This document shows, one piece after another, positions 49,724 to 58,627 of a stretch of DNA of 64,000 bases. The DNA is from an uncultured Bacteroidales bacterium (GTDB lineage Bacteria > Bacteroidota > Bacteroidia > Bacteroidales > Tenuifilaceae). The notes below the pieces were generated by a model. The model had not been told where the DNA came from. It made no database searches and saw only the letters and a program-made list of their open reading frames with translations. The stretch spans positions 1 to 64,000 of the forward strand of contig CALBBQ010000024.1 in assembly GCA_937926785.1 (NCBI GenBank). Reading direction: 5' to 3'. The first letter of the stretch is position 1; each line of letters opens with the position of its first letter. Position numbers and translations under genes: made by a program.

Positions 49724-52225
49724 TTATCTTTTTTCCAACTCGTTGTTCATTTGTGTTATATCAACACTGCTCTCGTAGTCGCCAAGCAGGTACTTGCAGA
49801 AGTAGTCGCCCATTAACCAGAAGTAGTACTCGGTCATATCGCCGTAGCCATGGCGCTGGCCAGGGAACATAAAGAAATCGAAACGTTTGTTGGCCTTAAT
49901 TAGAGCATTGGCTAACCTGATGGTGTTTCCCGGATGAACGTTATTGTCAATTTCTCCGGTGGTTAGCAACAGGTGCCCTTTCAGGTTTTTAGCAATTTCG
50001 GAGTTTTTATCAATACTGTACTCAAATGATACGTTTCCGGCAGTATCGGCTATTTCCTTCACACCGTGGTGTTTCTCGCTCCACCAACGGTTATAGATAT
50101 TGTTTTCGTGGTTTCCGGCATTGGACACGCCCACTTTAAAGAAATCGGGGTAGGTGAGCAGTGCGGCAGCTGTCATGAAGCCACCACCTGAATGGCCATG
50201 AATACCCACTCTGTTGATGTCGATAAACTTGTGGCGGTAGGCCAGCTGTTCCGTGGCGGCTTTCTTGTCGGCCAAGCCATAGTTACGGAGATTCCCGTAC
50301 CCGTAGTTATGGTACCACTTGGAGCGAGCCGGATGTCCACCACGGTTACCAACGGTTATGACAATGAATCCAAACTGAGCAAGCCTATCGGTTCTGTCCA
50401 TTCGGGCCGAGAACGATTTATTAACAGCCTCGGTTTGTGGGCCAGGATAAACGTACAGAATGATTGGATACTTTTGGGTTGAATCAAAATTGAAAGGCTT
50501 ATACATCACCCCGTAAAGGTCGGTAATGCCATCGGCTGCTTTAACGGTGAAGGGCTCAGGGAATTTATAACCTGCCTGGAATAAGAGGCTAAGGTCGGCC
50601 TTTTCCAGGAAAAGGATGTCGTTACCCTGGTTGTCAATCAGTTTGGCTTCAGGGGTGGTGTTCACACGCGAGTAGTTGTTCACGAAGTAAAGCTGGTTAT
50701 CGTCCATACTTACGGAGTGGTCAAAGTTTCCCTTGTTTAGGAGCTTTAAATTCGTTCCATCTATATTTACCCTGTAAAGATGCAAGTAGTAAGGATCCTC
50801 GTTTGGCTCACGACCGTTAGCCAGGAAGAAAAGGGTTTTGGTAGCCTCGTTGTAGCCAACCACTCGTTCGCAGTGGAATGGGCCGCTTGTTATCTGTCGA
50901 ATGTAATTGCCCTGGTTGTCGTACAGGTAGAAATGCCCCCATCCATCGCGTTCGGACCAGTGAATAATCTCTTTCTCATTGTTAATCAATGTAATCCCAG
51001 TAAAATCGATATAGGTGTTGAGGCGTTCTTCAATTACCGTTTTCACCTCGCCGGTCCTAATGTCAACATAGCATACGTCAATTCGTTTCAGGTCACGCGA
51101 GGTACGTTGGAAGTATAGTCTGTCGTTATACCTGGAGAGCCATCGGGTAGGAACGTAATCGTCGTCGCGTTCGCTGGCCAGGCGGCGGAAGTTAAGTATG
51201 GATACATCCTGATCCTTAAACGCTCTAATGTCTGGTTTTATCACAGTATCTTTATTATTCATATCGAAGATAAGGATTTCATCTTGTGGGGCATCTTTCT
51301 CGCCGGGCATGTGGTATTTGTAGGTTTCGAGGGTTGGTCTGGGGTTGCTGAGGGTCTTGATTACCCACAGTTCCTTGACCTTACGTTGGTCGGTGCGGAC
51401 CATGGCAAAGTAGCGGCTATCGTGCGACCAGGTGATGTAGGCCGGTTTTCGGTTGTTCTTGTTCTTTTCCTCATCCACATTATCCTCTTCGCGGCTTGTA
51501 TAGCCGTAGCTGTAGTACTTCTCACCATCGGTTGTTAGCTGGTGCTCCACTATGGTTGAATCCTTTTCGTTTTTCTTGGCTTTTTCATAGTTCTCTTTGT
51601 CCATCCAGTAGAGGTTGTGGTTCTTGCTGAAAACTACAATTTGACCATTAGGGGAGATATTTGCCCACTCCGGGTTCTCCTTGGGTTTCTTGTAATCGTC
51701 CATCAGGTTTAGCTTTCGGGTAGTAAGGTCATACTCAAAGTAGTAGGTTTTTTTATCAACCTTTTCTTTCGTTTTTTTATCCTTCTTCTTTGTCATATCG
51801 GTTTCTTCATCGTCGGTCTTATCCTCATCAACCAGCGTGCTCTTTACCTCAAACTGGATGATCTTTTCATCTTTAATAAATTTAATTTTCTGAATGGGTA
51901 GATGCTGGGCATCGAAAGGCTCTTTGGTTAGTCGGGATAGCTGTGCAGCCATGTCCACATTATCGAACAGGAGCGTTTTGCTGCGCTTTGCGGGGTCAAC
52001 AAGGTAGTAGTTTTTGCCCGATGGCGTTTCGAAGCTGTACCAAAATCGGGTGCTGTTTTTGAGCCAGTGGGCATCCACACTGGTGCTGAACACCATTTTT
52101 TCCAGCTTTTTGGGAGAGAAACGTGCAGGCAGCTCGTAGTTGGCTTTGGTAACCGCTGTTTGCTGACCCATTGCTACAGAATAGCATAGTATTAGTGCCG
52201 AAATCAGATAGCTAAATTTTCTCAT
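49724..52225 (-). CDS. S9 family prolyl oligopeptidase-like peptidase, exported
   Basis: This is an 833-residue exported serine peptidase. A signal peptide (about 1-20, ending MGQ) is followed by a propeller-like N-terminal domain (about 60-560) with a Lys/Asp-rich insertion (about 140-160). The alpha/beta hydrolase domain has S679 in GHSGGGF, D760 in GEIDNN and H792 in GQRHGYG. The triad is intact. Compared with the 724-residue DPP IV gene, the active-site context is SGGG instead of SYGG and the double-Glu motif is not obvious, so substrate preference probably differs. It is divergent from the M14 gene. Confidence 0.92.
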   Translation of the reverse strand: MRKFSYLISALILCYSVAMGQQTAVTKANYELPARFSPKKLEKMVFSTSVDAHWLKNSTRFWYSFETPSGKNYYLVDPAKRSKTLLFDNVDMAAQLSRLTKEPFDAQHLPIQKIKFIKDEKIIQFEVKSTLVDEDKTDDEETDMTKKKDKKTKEKVDKKTYYFEYDLTTRKLNLMDDYKKPKENPEWANISPNGQIVVFSKNHNLYWMDKENYEKAKKNEKDSTIVEHQLTTDGEKYYSYGYTSREEDNVDEEKNKNNRKPAYITWSHDSRYFAMVRTDQRKVKELWVIKTLSNPRPTLETYKYHMPGEKDAPQDEILIFDMNNKDTVIKPDIRAFKDQDVSILNFRRLASERDDDYVPTRWLSRYNDRLYFQRTSRDLKRIDVCYVDIRTGEVKTVIEERLNTYIDFTGITLINNEKEIIHWSERDGWGHFYLYDNQGNYIRQITSGPFHCERVVGYNEATKTLFFLANGREPNEDPYYLHLYRVNIDGTNLKLLNKGNFDHSVSMDDNQLYFVNNYSRVNTTPEAKLIDNQGNDILFLEKADLSLLFQAGYKFPEPFTVKAADGITDLYGVMYKPFNFDSTQKYPIILYVYPGPQTEAVNKSFSARMDRTDRLAQFGFIVITVGNRGGHPARSKWYHNYGYGNLRNYGLADKKAATEQLAYRHKFIDINRVGIHGHSGGGFMTAAALLTYPDFFKVGVSNAGNHENNIYNRWWSEKHHGVKEIADTAGNVSFEYSIDKNSEIAKNLKGHLLLTTGEIDNNVHPGNTIRLANALIKANKRFDFFMFPGQRHGYGDMTEYYFWLMGDYFCKYLLGDYESSVDITQMNNELEKR

Positions 52226-52336
52226 GACGGTAGCATTATGGTTAGATTTGTTTAATAACTTTGATTGAATGTTGCGTTTTAAGCTTAATTAAACCGGCAA
52301 ATATTTGCGTAATCAAATCAATAAACGAACAATCCA

Positions 52337-53950
52337 ATGAAGCATTTCATATTCCTTTTTTTAGCTGCAATATATTCAACTTTTGGGTTTTCGCAATACT
52401 TTCCCGTTACCATTGCCGAGGCCAGCAGCTACCAATCCACATCAACATATAACGATGTGATAGGATTTATCAGGATGCTGGAGAAAGCATCTAAACTGAT
52501 AAGGGTTGAAACCATTGCTACCAGTGTGGAGGGGCGCAGCATACCCCTTCTTGTAGTTGCAAATCCTCTTCCTAAGTCGCCTCGCGAGGTGGGAAACCGT
52601 GTGGTGGTTTACATCCAGGCAAACATTCATGCCGGTGAGGTTGAGGGGAAGGAGGCCTCGCTGATGTTTGTGCGCGATTTGCTAAAAACGCCTAATCACC
52701 CATTGCTTAAAAACATTGTGCTGCTGGTTTGCCCAATTCTGAATGCCGATGGTAATGAGCTCATCAGTACAAAAAATCGCACAAACCAGAATGGTCCGGT
52801 TAATGGAGTGGGGGTTAGGCATAACGCCCAGATGCTGGACCTAAACCGCGATGCGATGAAGCTGGAAAGCCCCGAGATGGCAGGAGTTGTTGCTAATGTG
52901 CTGAACCGGTGGGACCCGGCGATTGTGATGGATTGCCACACTACCAATGGTTCGTACCATCAGGAGCCTGTTACCTTCACCTGGATGATGAATCCCAATG
53001 GCAGCCGTGAACTGATAAACTACATGCGCGACAGGATGATGCCTTGGGTATCGAACCAGCTCTCGGTTAAGTACAAAACGTTAAACTGTTTTTACGGCGA
53101 GTTCATTGATCAGAAGGACTACGAAAAGGGGTGGATATCCTACGCTTCGGAACCCCGGTACTTTTCAAACTACGTTGGATTGCGGAACAGGCTTAGTATC
53201 CTGAACGAAAACTATGTGTATGCCCCATTTGATGAGCGAGTATTGGGCTGTTACAACCTTATTGCCTCGGTTTGCGATTTTGCTGCTGAGTTTTCGCATG
53301 AAGTCAGAGAAATGTTGCGCAAAGCCGACGATGAGTCGAATGGGCTTGGCGAGGCAATGCCAAGGCCCGGGTTTGCAATCACCTATAGTGGAAGGCCAAC
53401 ACCGCAGGCAGTTACCATTCTTACCTACGAGGCCGAGGTGTATACCGATGAGCAGGGGCGCGAACGTTTCCGTAAAACCGACCGCAAGCGAACCGTAACC
53501 ATTCCCTACATAGCCGATTACTATCCTACCTCTACCATTCCCTACCCATGGGGGTACCTGATTAAAAATGATGCTGAGGTGATAAACCTGCTAAAAAAGC
53601 ATGGCATTCAGTTTGATTATCTTGCCGATACCATTACCCTAAGCGTGGAACAGTTCAACATCGATTCACTTAAGCCGGTTACACGGCTTAACCAAGGACA
53701 TTACAATAATACCCTGTACGGTAAGTATGTTAGGGTTGACAAGCAATTTGATTCGGGTTTTGCCCTGATTAAAACCTCGCAACCCTTGGGGCGGCTTGCA
53801 GCATACCTGCTTGAGCCACAGTCCGACGATGGTTTGATGTTCTGGAACTACTGGGATCGATATCTGGTACCGCAGTGGGGAAGGGGTTACTATCCGGTAC
53901 CGGTTTTCCGGATAATTGAGTACAATCCCAAACTAAAAGTTCATGGGTAA
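52337..53950 (+). CDS. M14 family zinc carboxypeptidase, exported
   Basis: The 537-residue exported peptidase has a signal peptide (about 1-19, ending FGFSQ) and an M14 core. Zinc ligands are H98 and E101 (NIHAGEVEGKE) and H201 (DCHTTNGS). The substrate segment LNRDAMKLESPE is near 169-180, and a glutamate catalytic residue is expected near the end of the domain. The last 200 residues form a beta-rich tail typical of Bacteroidota M14 proteins. It removes C-terminal residues or opens peptides in the periplasm, complementing the S9, M16, S41 and M3 peptidases. A bidirectional terminator follows. Confidence 0.92.
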   Translation: MKHFIFLFLAAIYSTFGFSQYFPVTIAEASSYQSTSTYNDVIGFIRMLEKASKLIRVETIATSVEGRSIPLLVVANPLPKSPREVGNRVVVYIQANIHAGEVEGKEASLMFVRDLLKTPNHPLLKNIVLLVCPILNADGNELISTKNRTNQNGPVNGVGVRHNAQMLDLNRDAMKLESPEMAGVVANVLNRWDPAIVMDCHTTNGSYHQEPVTFTWMMNPNGSRELINYMRDRMMPWVSNQLSVKYKTLNCFYGEFIDQKDYEKGWISYASEPRYFSNYVGLRNRLSILNENYVYAPFDERVLGCYNLIASVCDFAAEFSHEVREMLRKADDESNGLGEAMPRPGFAITYSGRPTPQAVTILTYEAEVYTDEQGRERFRKTDRKRTVTIPYIADYYPTSTIPYPWGYLIKNDAEVINLLKKHGIQFDYLADTITLSVEQFNIDSLKPVTRLNQGHYNNTLYGKYVRVDKQFDSGFALIKTSQPLGRLAAYLLEPQSDDGLMFWNYWDRYLVPQWGRGYYPVPVFRIIEYNPKLKVHG

Positions 53951-53991
53951 CTTTAGATTTGGTCGTAAAGGTTATACAAATCTTCATGAAC

Positions 53992-54021
53992 AAAAAAGGC
54001 TCCAGGAAGGAGCCTTTTTTT
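53992..54021. terminator. bidirectional terminator, M14 gene / tRNA pair
   Basis: A stem AAAAAAGGCTCC/GGAGCCTTTTTT (53992-54003 and 54009-54020) has a 5-nt loop. It lies after the M14 gene on the plus strand and just after tRNA-Thr on the minus strand, so it can serve both. Confidence 0.88.
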
Positions 54022-54022
54022 G

Positions 54023-54094
54023 AGCCGATGACGAGAATTGAACTCGTGACCCCTTCCTTACCAAGGAAGTGCTCTACCTCTGAGCTACATCGGC
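54023..54094 (-). tRNA. tRNA-Thr (anticodon GGT)
   Basis: A 72-nt class I tRNA on the minus strand with acceptor GCCGATG/CATCGGC. The anticodon loop TTGGTAA carries GGT. CCA is not encoded. It is 7 nt after tRNA-Tyr in the same direction. Confidence 0.96.
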
Positions 54095-54101
54095 AGTTGG
54101 G

Positions 54102-54184
54102 TGGGGAGAGCAGGATTCGAACCTACGAAGGCATAAGCCAGCAGATTTACAGTCTGCCCCAGTTGGCCACTTTGGTATCTCCCC
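54102..54184 (-). tRNA. tRNA-Tyr (anticodon GTA)
   Basis: An 83-nt class II tRNA on the minus strand with acceptor GGGGAGA/TCTCCCC and anticodon loop CTGTAAA carrying GTA, with a long variable arm. CCA is not encoded. Confidence 0.96.
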
Positions 54185-54207
54185 AATTCGCTTCATTAAA
54201 CGCGCTG

Positions 54208-54238
54208 CAAAAGTAATACTTTTGCCAAATACTGCAAG
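54208..54238 (-). promoter_or_regulatory. promoter of tRNA-Tyr-tRNA-Thr
   Basis: The minus strand has CTTG (54238-54235), a 19-nt spacer and TACTTTTG (54215-54208), one mismatch from the full Bacteroidota consensus. It begins about 24 nt before tRNA-Tyr. Confidence 0.6.
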
Positions 54239-54490
54239 GGATTGAGAGGTGTGGGGTGGAAAAAATAAACGTTATTAAGTAAAACGTATTGATTATCAAA
54301 TGAAATTCTTGTAAAAGTTTTTATTTTTCTATCCATTTATAAACGTTAATTGGCCGGGTTAACAACCATTTTAACATATGGAATATTTTAACCAAATCAT
54401 GGAGTTACATGCGATAATCAAACCATTTTAATGATCATTGTTGCAAAGCCGCTCAATCAACTTTTGATTTCATATCCATCCTCAATATAT
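54239..54490. other. intergenic region without a supported gene
   Basis: Apart from the tRNA promoter at its left edge, nothing was recognised. It is AT-rich and separates the tRNA pair from the end of ribH. Confidence 0.5.
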
Positions 54491-54994
54491 TTACCCCTCC
54501 TGCTCCTCCATCTCTTTTTGCAGGGCTGCCATTTTGATGGCGGTAACAGCGGCCTCAACGCCTTTGTTCCCATGCTTACCTCCGGCACGGTCAATGGCTT
54601 GCTCCAGGTTGTCGGTGGTAAGCACCCCAAAAATGAACGGGATGTTGTAGTTCATGTTCAGCTCGGTGATACCATGGGTTACACCCTGGCATATGAAATC
54701 GAAGTGGCGGGTTTCCCCTTGAATCACACAGCCCAGGCAGATTACTGCATCCAGGTCGGCATACTCGGCCATGAATTGCCCACCCAGGGTTAGCTCAAAG
54801 GCCCCGGGAACATGTTTAACCAGAATGTTCTCCTCGCTTGCCCCATGCTCCAGCAGAGTGCTGTAGGCTCCTTCCAGCAGCTTATGGGTTACCGTATCGT
54901 TCCAGTCGGAAACCACAATTCCGAACTTCATATTCTTGGCACTTGGAACCCTGTTGGGGTCATAATTCGATAGGTTTTTAAGACTTGTAGCCAT
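54491..54994 (-). CDS. ribH: 6,7-dimethyl-8-ribityllumazine synthase
   Basis: The 167-residue enzyme makes lumazine, the direct precursor of riboflavin, from the ribityl-uracil amine and a C4 phosphate. [19 protein letters not shown] (about 26-44) holds the Trp/Asn substrate contact, [13 protein letters not shown] and [26 protein letters not shown] (about 86-111) complete the active site, and [24 protein letters not shown] gives the shared helix. Length is typical for the icosahedral-assembly type. No other riboflavin gene is nearby. It is downstream of the TPR membrane protein gene on the same strand but behind that gene's terminator. Confidence 0.95.
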   Translation of the reverse strand: MATSLKNLSNYDPNRVPSAKNMKFGIVVSDWNDTVTHKLLEGAYSTLLEHGASEENILVKHVPGAFELTLGGQFMAEYADLDAVICLGCVIQGETRHFDFICQGVTHGITELNMNYNIPFIFGVLTTDNLEQAIDRAGGKHGNKGVEAAVTAIKMAALQKEMEEQEG

Positions 54995-55034
54995 AGTCGT
55001 TTGGATGTTTACATCGGTTTCGTAAAATTAACCA

Positions 55035-55070
55035 AAAAATAAGGGGTGGCAAAATTGCACCCCTTTTTTG
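55035..55070 (-). terminator. terminator of TPR membrane protein gene
   Basis: On the minus strand AAGGGGTGCAA pairs with TTGCCACCCCTT (one bulged base), and a run of T follows. It lies about 20 nt after the stop and about 40 nt before ribH. Confidence 0.7.
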
Positions 55071-55088
55071 GTTGTCGATATCTTAAAA

Positions 55089-55781
55089 TTAGCGGTTCAT
55101 CAGTGCGTTCAGGCGGGCAATATCCTTGTCGATATCGCGAGCCTCAACGCTTTTGGCGAACTCGTCCTTTATGGTCTGGTAAATTTTCAGGGCTTTATCG
55201 TACTGCTTCAGCTCCTCGTAAACCATGCCTGCCTTTTTGTAAAAGATAGGCGATGTGAAATCATTCTTGTCGTATTTAGCAGCTTTAAGGTAAAATTTTG
55301 CTGCTTCTTTGAGCTGGTTTAGCTCAACATAGCAGTCGCCAAGGGCCCCGTACGATACGGGAGTAACCATTTGGTCGCCGGCATCAAACTTTTTAAGGTA
55401 ATCAATGGCTTTCTGGTACTCGCCTAGTTCGCGGTAGCAAATACCGGCATAGTAGTTAGCCAGGTTTCCGGTTTTGGTCATGCCATACTTGTTGGCAATT
55501 TGAAGGAATCCCAAATCGTTCTCGTTTCCGTTAAGGGCCAGGCGGAACGAGTCGCGTTCAAAGTAGTACTGCGCCTGGAATATTTGTGAGCGGGCCTCAT
55601 CCTCCTTGGGAGCAAGGTATAAGCGTTTATAACCAAAGTAGATGGCCACAATTGCCAGAATGGCTGCTACAATAATGGTAAGGCTTTTCTGGTTTTGCTC
55701 AATGAACTGCTCGGTTCTGGTTAAAGCATTGTCAATTGATTCAACGGTATCGTTAACTTCCTGTTTCTTGTTATTTGCCAT
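55089..55781 (-). CDS. TPR-repeat membrane protein (YfgM-like)
   Basis: The 230-residue protein has a cytosolic charged N terminus (MANNKKQEVNDTVESIDNALTRTEQF), one membrane segment (about 34-52, LTIIVAAILAIVAIYFGY), then periplasmic or cytosolic tetratricopeptide repeats (about 60-225, NYYAGICYRELGEYQKAIDYLKKF and similar). The layout resembles YfgM-type chaperone-related proteins and other tail-anchored TPR proteins. Partner unknown. The start at 55781 was chosen because a longer form to 55856 has an unusual Cys/Phe-rich head and overlaps the promoter at 55823-55816. Confidence 0.8.
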   Translation of the reverse strand: MANNKKQEVNDTVESIDNALTRTEQFIEQNQKSLTIIVAAILAIVAIYFGYKRLYLAPKEDEARSQIFQAQYYFERDSFRLALNGNENDLGFLQIANKYGMTKTGNLANYYAGICYRELGEYQKAIDYLKKFDAGDQMVTPVSYGALGDCYVELNQLKEAAKFYLKAAKYDKNDFTSPIFYKKAGMVYEELKQYDKALKIYQTIKDEFAKSVEARDIDKDIARLNALMNR

Positions 55782-55815
55782 AGTCGGTGATTGTTTATTG
55801 AATTCAAAGCAATCG

Positions 55816-55823
55816 CAAAAGTA
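55816..55823 (-). promoter_or_regulatory. -7 element for TPR membrane protein gene
   Basis: TACTTTTG on the minus strand matches TAnnTTTG, 34 nt before the chosen ATG. Confidence 0.5.
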
Positions 55824-55872
55824 ATGGTTTTTGTAAAATCTGGAAATTTTAGGCAAACATTTTCGGTTTAAT

Positions 55873-55880
55873 TACCTTTG
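55873..55880 (+). promoter_or_regulatory. -7 element for recF
   Basis: TACCTTTG matches TAnnTTTG and lies 22 nt before the recF ATG at 55903. It is back to back with the minus-strand element at 55823-55816. Confidence 0.55.
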
Positions 55881-55902
55881 TAATGGATCTGAAGAAGCTG
55901 AT

Positions 55903-57012
55903 ATGTACCTTAAGAGGCTCACTGCCATCAACTTTAAGTCGATTTCTCAGGTTGATATCGAGTTTGATATCAAGATAAACTGTTTTGTGGGCAATAACGG
56001 ACAGGGTAAAACCAATCTGCTCGATGCCATATACTACCTTTCCATGTGCAAAAGCTCACTTACCGTAAACGATAGCCAGGTTATCCGCCACGGTCAGGAC
56101 TTATTCGTTCTTCAGGGCTTTTACCAGCGAAATGGTGTGGATGAGCACATTCATTGCGGTTTGAAACAGGGCGAGGGCAAAGTTTTTAAGCGCAATGGGA
56201 AGGCATACGAACGGCTTGCCGATCACATCGGGTTTTTGCCCGTGGTTATGGTTTCACCCACCGATAACGAGCTTGTTGATGGTAGCGGTGAGGAAAGGAG
56301 GCGCTACATAAACGGAGTTATCTCGCAAATAGATAGAATTTACCTCGATGAGGTGATGCGGTACAACAAACTGTTGGCACAGCGCAATAGCTTGTTAAAG
56401 TCCCATTCCCGAAGCCATTTCTCCTACGATTTGCTCGAAGCCATTGATATTCAGCTTGCCGAGTATGCATCGGTTATCCACTCCAAGCGCAAGGCTTTTG
56501 TTGAGCAGCTCATTCCCATTTTTCAGGAATACTACCAAAGGGTATCGGGCGGGCAGGAGAGGGTATCAATCTCCTATCGCTCGCACCTTAATGAAACCCC
56601 AGCCGACTCACTTTTTCGTGAAAACATTGAAAAGGACAGGGCGTTACAGTTCACATCGGTGGGCATTCACCGCGATGACCTTACTCTAACCCTCGATGGG
56701 TACCCCATTCGCAGGGAGGGGTCTCAGGGCCAGCAGAAAACCTACCTCATCGCCCTTAAGCTGGCACAGTTCGATTTCCTCTCCAAGGTTTCGGGCTTAA
56801 AACCTTTACTGCTGCTCGATGATATTTTTGATAAGCTTGACCTTAACCGGGTACATCAGCTCATTGAGCTGGTGGCTCACGATGGGTTTGGCCAGATTTT
56901 TATTACCGATACCAACAAGCACAGACTTGAGGAGGTGCTGCAACGGGTTTCGTCGGGGTATAAGTTTTTTAGAGTTGATAATTCTGAGTTTGAACTGGTA
57001 GCATCGAGGTAA
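55903..57012 (+). CDS. recF: DNA replication and repair protein RecF
   Basis: The 369-residue SMC-like ATPase loads RecA at gaps with RecO and RecR. Walker A GNNGQGKT is at residues 30-37, LAQRNSLLKS near 150-160, the ABC-type signature is in GSQGQQKTYLIALKLAQ near 278-294, and Walker B is in PLLLLDDIFDKLD near 301-313. All needed for ATP-dependent dimerisation are present. DUF721 follows 2 nt later, an arrangement found in many bacteria and giving possible translational coupling. dnaA and dnaN are not in the window, so the classical origin cluster is not present here. Confidence 0.95.
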   Translation: MYLKRLTAINFKSISQVDIEFDIKINCFVGNNGQGKTNLLDAIYYLSMCKSSLTVNDSQVIRHGQDLFVLQGFYQRNGVDEHIHCGLKQGEGKVFKRNGKAYERLADHIGFLPVVMVSPTDNELVDGSGEERRRYINGVISQIDRIYLDEVMRYNKLLAQRNSLLKSHSRSHFSYDLLEAIDIQLAEYASVIHSKRKAFVEQLIPIFQEYYQRVSGGQERVSISYRSHLNETPADSLFRENIEKDRALQFTSVGIHRDDLTLTLDGYPIRREGSQGQQKTYLIALKLAQFDFLSKVSGLKPLLLLDDIFDKLDLNRVHQLIELVAHDGFGQIFITDTNKHRLEEVLQRVSSGYKFFRVDNSEFELVASR

Positions 57013-57014
57013 CC

Positions 57015-57305
57015 ATGGGGGACCACAACATAAAATCGCTGGGCGAGGCCATTAAGGCTTTCATTGATGCCATGAAATGGAACGACAATATTAACCAGGC
57101 CTCGCTTATTACCGACTGGGAGAAGATAGTTGGCCGTGATATTGCCATGCGTACCACCGATATCCGTTTTAAGGATGGAACGCTTACCATTGCGTTAAAC
57201 TCTGCTGCCCTACGACAGGAACTGCACATGCGCCGGCAAGCGCTCATCAGCCATATTAATGAGTTTTATAAAACGGAGCTGGTAAAGGAAATCAGGCTGA
57301 AATAG
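57015..57305 (+). CDS. DUF721 (DciA-like) protein
   Basis: The 96-residue protein matches DUF721: LGEAIKAFIDAMKWNDNINQASLITDWEKIVG (about 6-37) and LTIALNSAALRQELHMRRQALISHINEF (about 57-84). DUF721 proteins include DciA, the ancestral helicase-loading protein, whose N-terminal KH-like domain binds DnaB. Linking it to replication is therefore sensible, and its placement directly after recF supports this. The C-terminal extension of full-length DciA is absent, as in many Bacteroidota members. A hairpin follows the stop. Confidence 0.8.
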   Translation: MGDHNIKSLGEAIKAFIDAMKWNDNINQASLITDWEKIVGRDIAMRTTDIRFKDGTLTIALNSAALRQELHMRRQALISHINEFYKTELVKEIRLK

Positions 57306-57307
57306 AA

Positions 57308-57330
57308 AATCCCACCTGAAAGGTGGGATT
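57308..57330 (+). terminator. hairpin after recF-DUF721
   Basis: A perfect 10-bp stem AATCCCACCT/AGGTGGGATT (57308-57317 and 57321-57330) with a GAA loop is followed by CAACTTT. The T-tract is weak, so termination efficiency may be partial. Confidence 0.6.
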
Positions 57331-57415
57331 CAACTTTATATCTGGTAACCATTCGTTTTATTGGTATAGATTTAACAAGAAACTGAGTTTCGTATCTGAT
57401 TCAACCCTCAATTTC

Positions 57416-58045
57416 CTACCCCTTGATAGGTTTAAGCGATGCCATCAGCATGTCGTAGATATGCTCCCTTCTATCCTCTAAAAACGTAGCCATTTGCTCT
57501 TTGGTCAGGCTCATTCGGTATGATATCAAGGGCTTTATGGCAAATGGGAAAAGGATGAGTGATATCATGCTGATGAAGAATTGCTCGGGGTCAATGTTTC
57601 GGATGTGGCCCAGCTCAGCCTCGTGTTTCAGCTGTTTTGAGAAGGCCTCCGTGTTATACAATGAGTGAACGGACTTAAGCCTCGGCGCCTGCTCTGCATT
57701 TCGATGAATGATAGAAAGCACGAAGGGAACCAGAAGTGGGTCTTCGGTTAGCACGTCGATGTAAGTGTTAATGTATAGCTTTATTTTTTCGCTTAGCGGC
57801 AGGTCGGCATTTAGGATTTGCCGGATTTTTTGTCCATTGTCTTTAATCGATTGTTCAAAAATCTCCTCCAGTAGGTTTTCTTTACTTTGGAAGTAGTAGT
57901 TCATCAGCGAAAGGTTAACGCCGGCCTTGGATGCTATTTCGCGAACGCCAACTCTATCTACCCCTTTTGCAATAAATAGTTCCCTTGCTGTTTCCATCAA
58001 CTTTAAGCGGGTTGCACTTCCGTGTTTGGTATCCATACTATTCAT
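57416..58045 (-). CDS. TetR/AcrR family transcriptional regulator
   Basis: The 209-residue regulator has a TetR helix-turn-helix near the N terminus (GSATRLKLMETARELFIAKGVDRVGVREIASKAGVNLSLMNYYFQSKENLLEEIF, about residues 9-62). The helical C-terminal domain is where ligands bind. It is divergent from the PaaI-type thioesterase gene, with a 12-bp perfect palindrome between them, so it probably controls that gene and itself. Ligand unknown; a hydrophobic acid or acyl-CoA would fit the neighbour. M1 or M4 (MDTKHG) may be the true start. Confidence 0.9.
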   Translation of the reverse strand: MNSMDTKHGSATRLKLMETARELFIAKGVDRVGVREIASKAGVNLSLMNYYFQSKENLLEEIFEQSIKDNGQKIRQILNADLPLSEKIKLYINTYIDVLTEDPLLVPFVLSIIHRNAEQAPRLKSVHSLYNTEAFSKQLKHEAELGHIRNIDPEQFFISMISLILFPFAIKPLISYRMSLTKEQMATFLEDRREHIYDMLMASLKPIKG

Positions 58046-58079
58046 CGTTTTTTCAAAATTATTAAAATCTGTTTAAAAT

Positions 58080-58091
58080 AAACATATGTTT
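58080..58091. promoter_or_regulatory. candidate TetR operator palindrome
   Basis: AAACATATGTTT is a perfect 12-bp palindrome midway between the TetR start (58045) and the thioesterase ATG (58151). Its place and symmetry fit a TetR dimer site, but it is AT-rich and short enough to occur by chance. Confidence 0.4.
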
Positions 58092-58150
58092 CAGTTTCGA
58101 GTTTTTTAAAATAGTTTTAAAATTGCCAAGTTCATCAATTTGCTTCGGAT

Positions 58151-58627
58151 ATGAAAAAACTAAAAAATCCTTACGAGCAACTGCCTGAACATGGATGTTT
58201 CTGCTGCTCCAGGAAGAATCCCATTGGCCTAAAACTCGATTTTTGGTACGATGAGGTCGGCAAAACCGTTGAAACCCGTTGGCTACCCGATGCCCACTAC
58301 CAGGGGTATCATGGTGTACTTCACGGTGGAATACAGGCTACCATTATGGACGAGGTAGCCAGCTGGAGTATCTACTTGCTTGAGGGCACTGCAGGTGTTA
58401 CGCAAGGTATGGAAATTTCTTACAAAAAACCACTGTTGATTGAAAAGGGTCAAATTGTTGTCAGGGGGAAAATTTTAAGCAAGCAGAAGCGTTTGGTTAC
58501 CGTGTATGTTGAGGTTTTTGATGGCGAGGGTTTGGTGTGCACCACCGGAAACATCAGCTATTTTATCTTTCCGCTTGATGTTGCCAAATCGAAGTTTGGC
58601 TATCCTGGTACAGAGGCGTTTATGTAA
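58151..58627 (+). CDS. PaaI-type hotdog thioesterase
   Basis: The 158-residue protein has the hotdog fold of PaaI/YbgC-like acyl-CoA thioesterases. The core YHGVLHGGIQATIMDEVASWSIYLLEG (about 55-81) contains the conserved HGG and the catalytic Asp/Glu after it, and QGMEISYKKPLLIEKGQIVVRGKIL follows. It also has a CFCCSRKNP motif near the N terminus (about 16-24) with three cysteines, typical of a Bacteroidota subgroup. It removes CoA from small acyl or aryl thioesters. Regulation by the divergent TetR protein is likely from gene order. Confidence 0.85.
   Translation: MKKLKNPYEQLPEHGCFCCSRKNPIGLKLDFWYDEVGKTVETRWLPDAHYQGYHGVLHGGIQATIMDEVASWSIYLLEGTAGVTQGMEISYKKPLLIEKGQIVVRGKILSKQKRLVTVYVEVFDGEGLVCTTGNISYFIFPLDVAKSKFGYPGTEAFM

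Noticed and set aside
55903..57305. Chromosome origin region
   Set aside because: recF is often near dnaA and dnaN, but neither is here and no DnaA-box cluster was noticed in the flanks.
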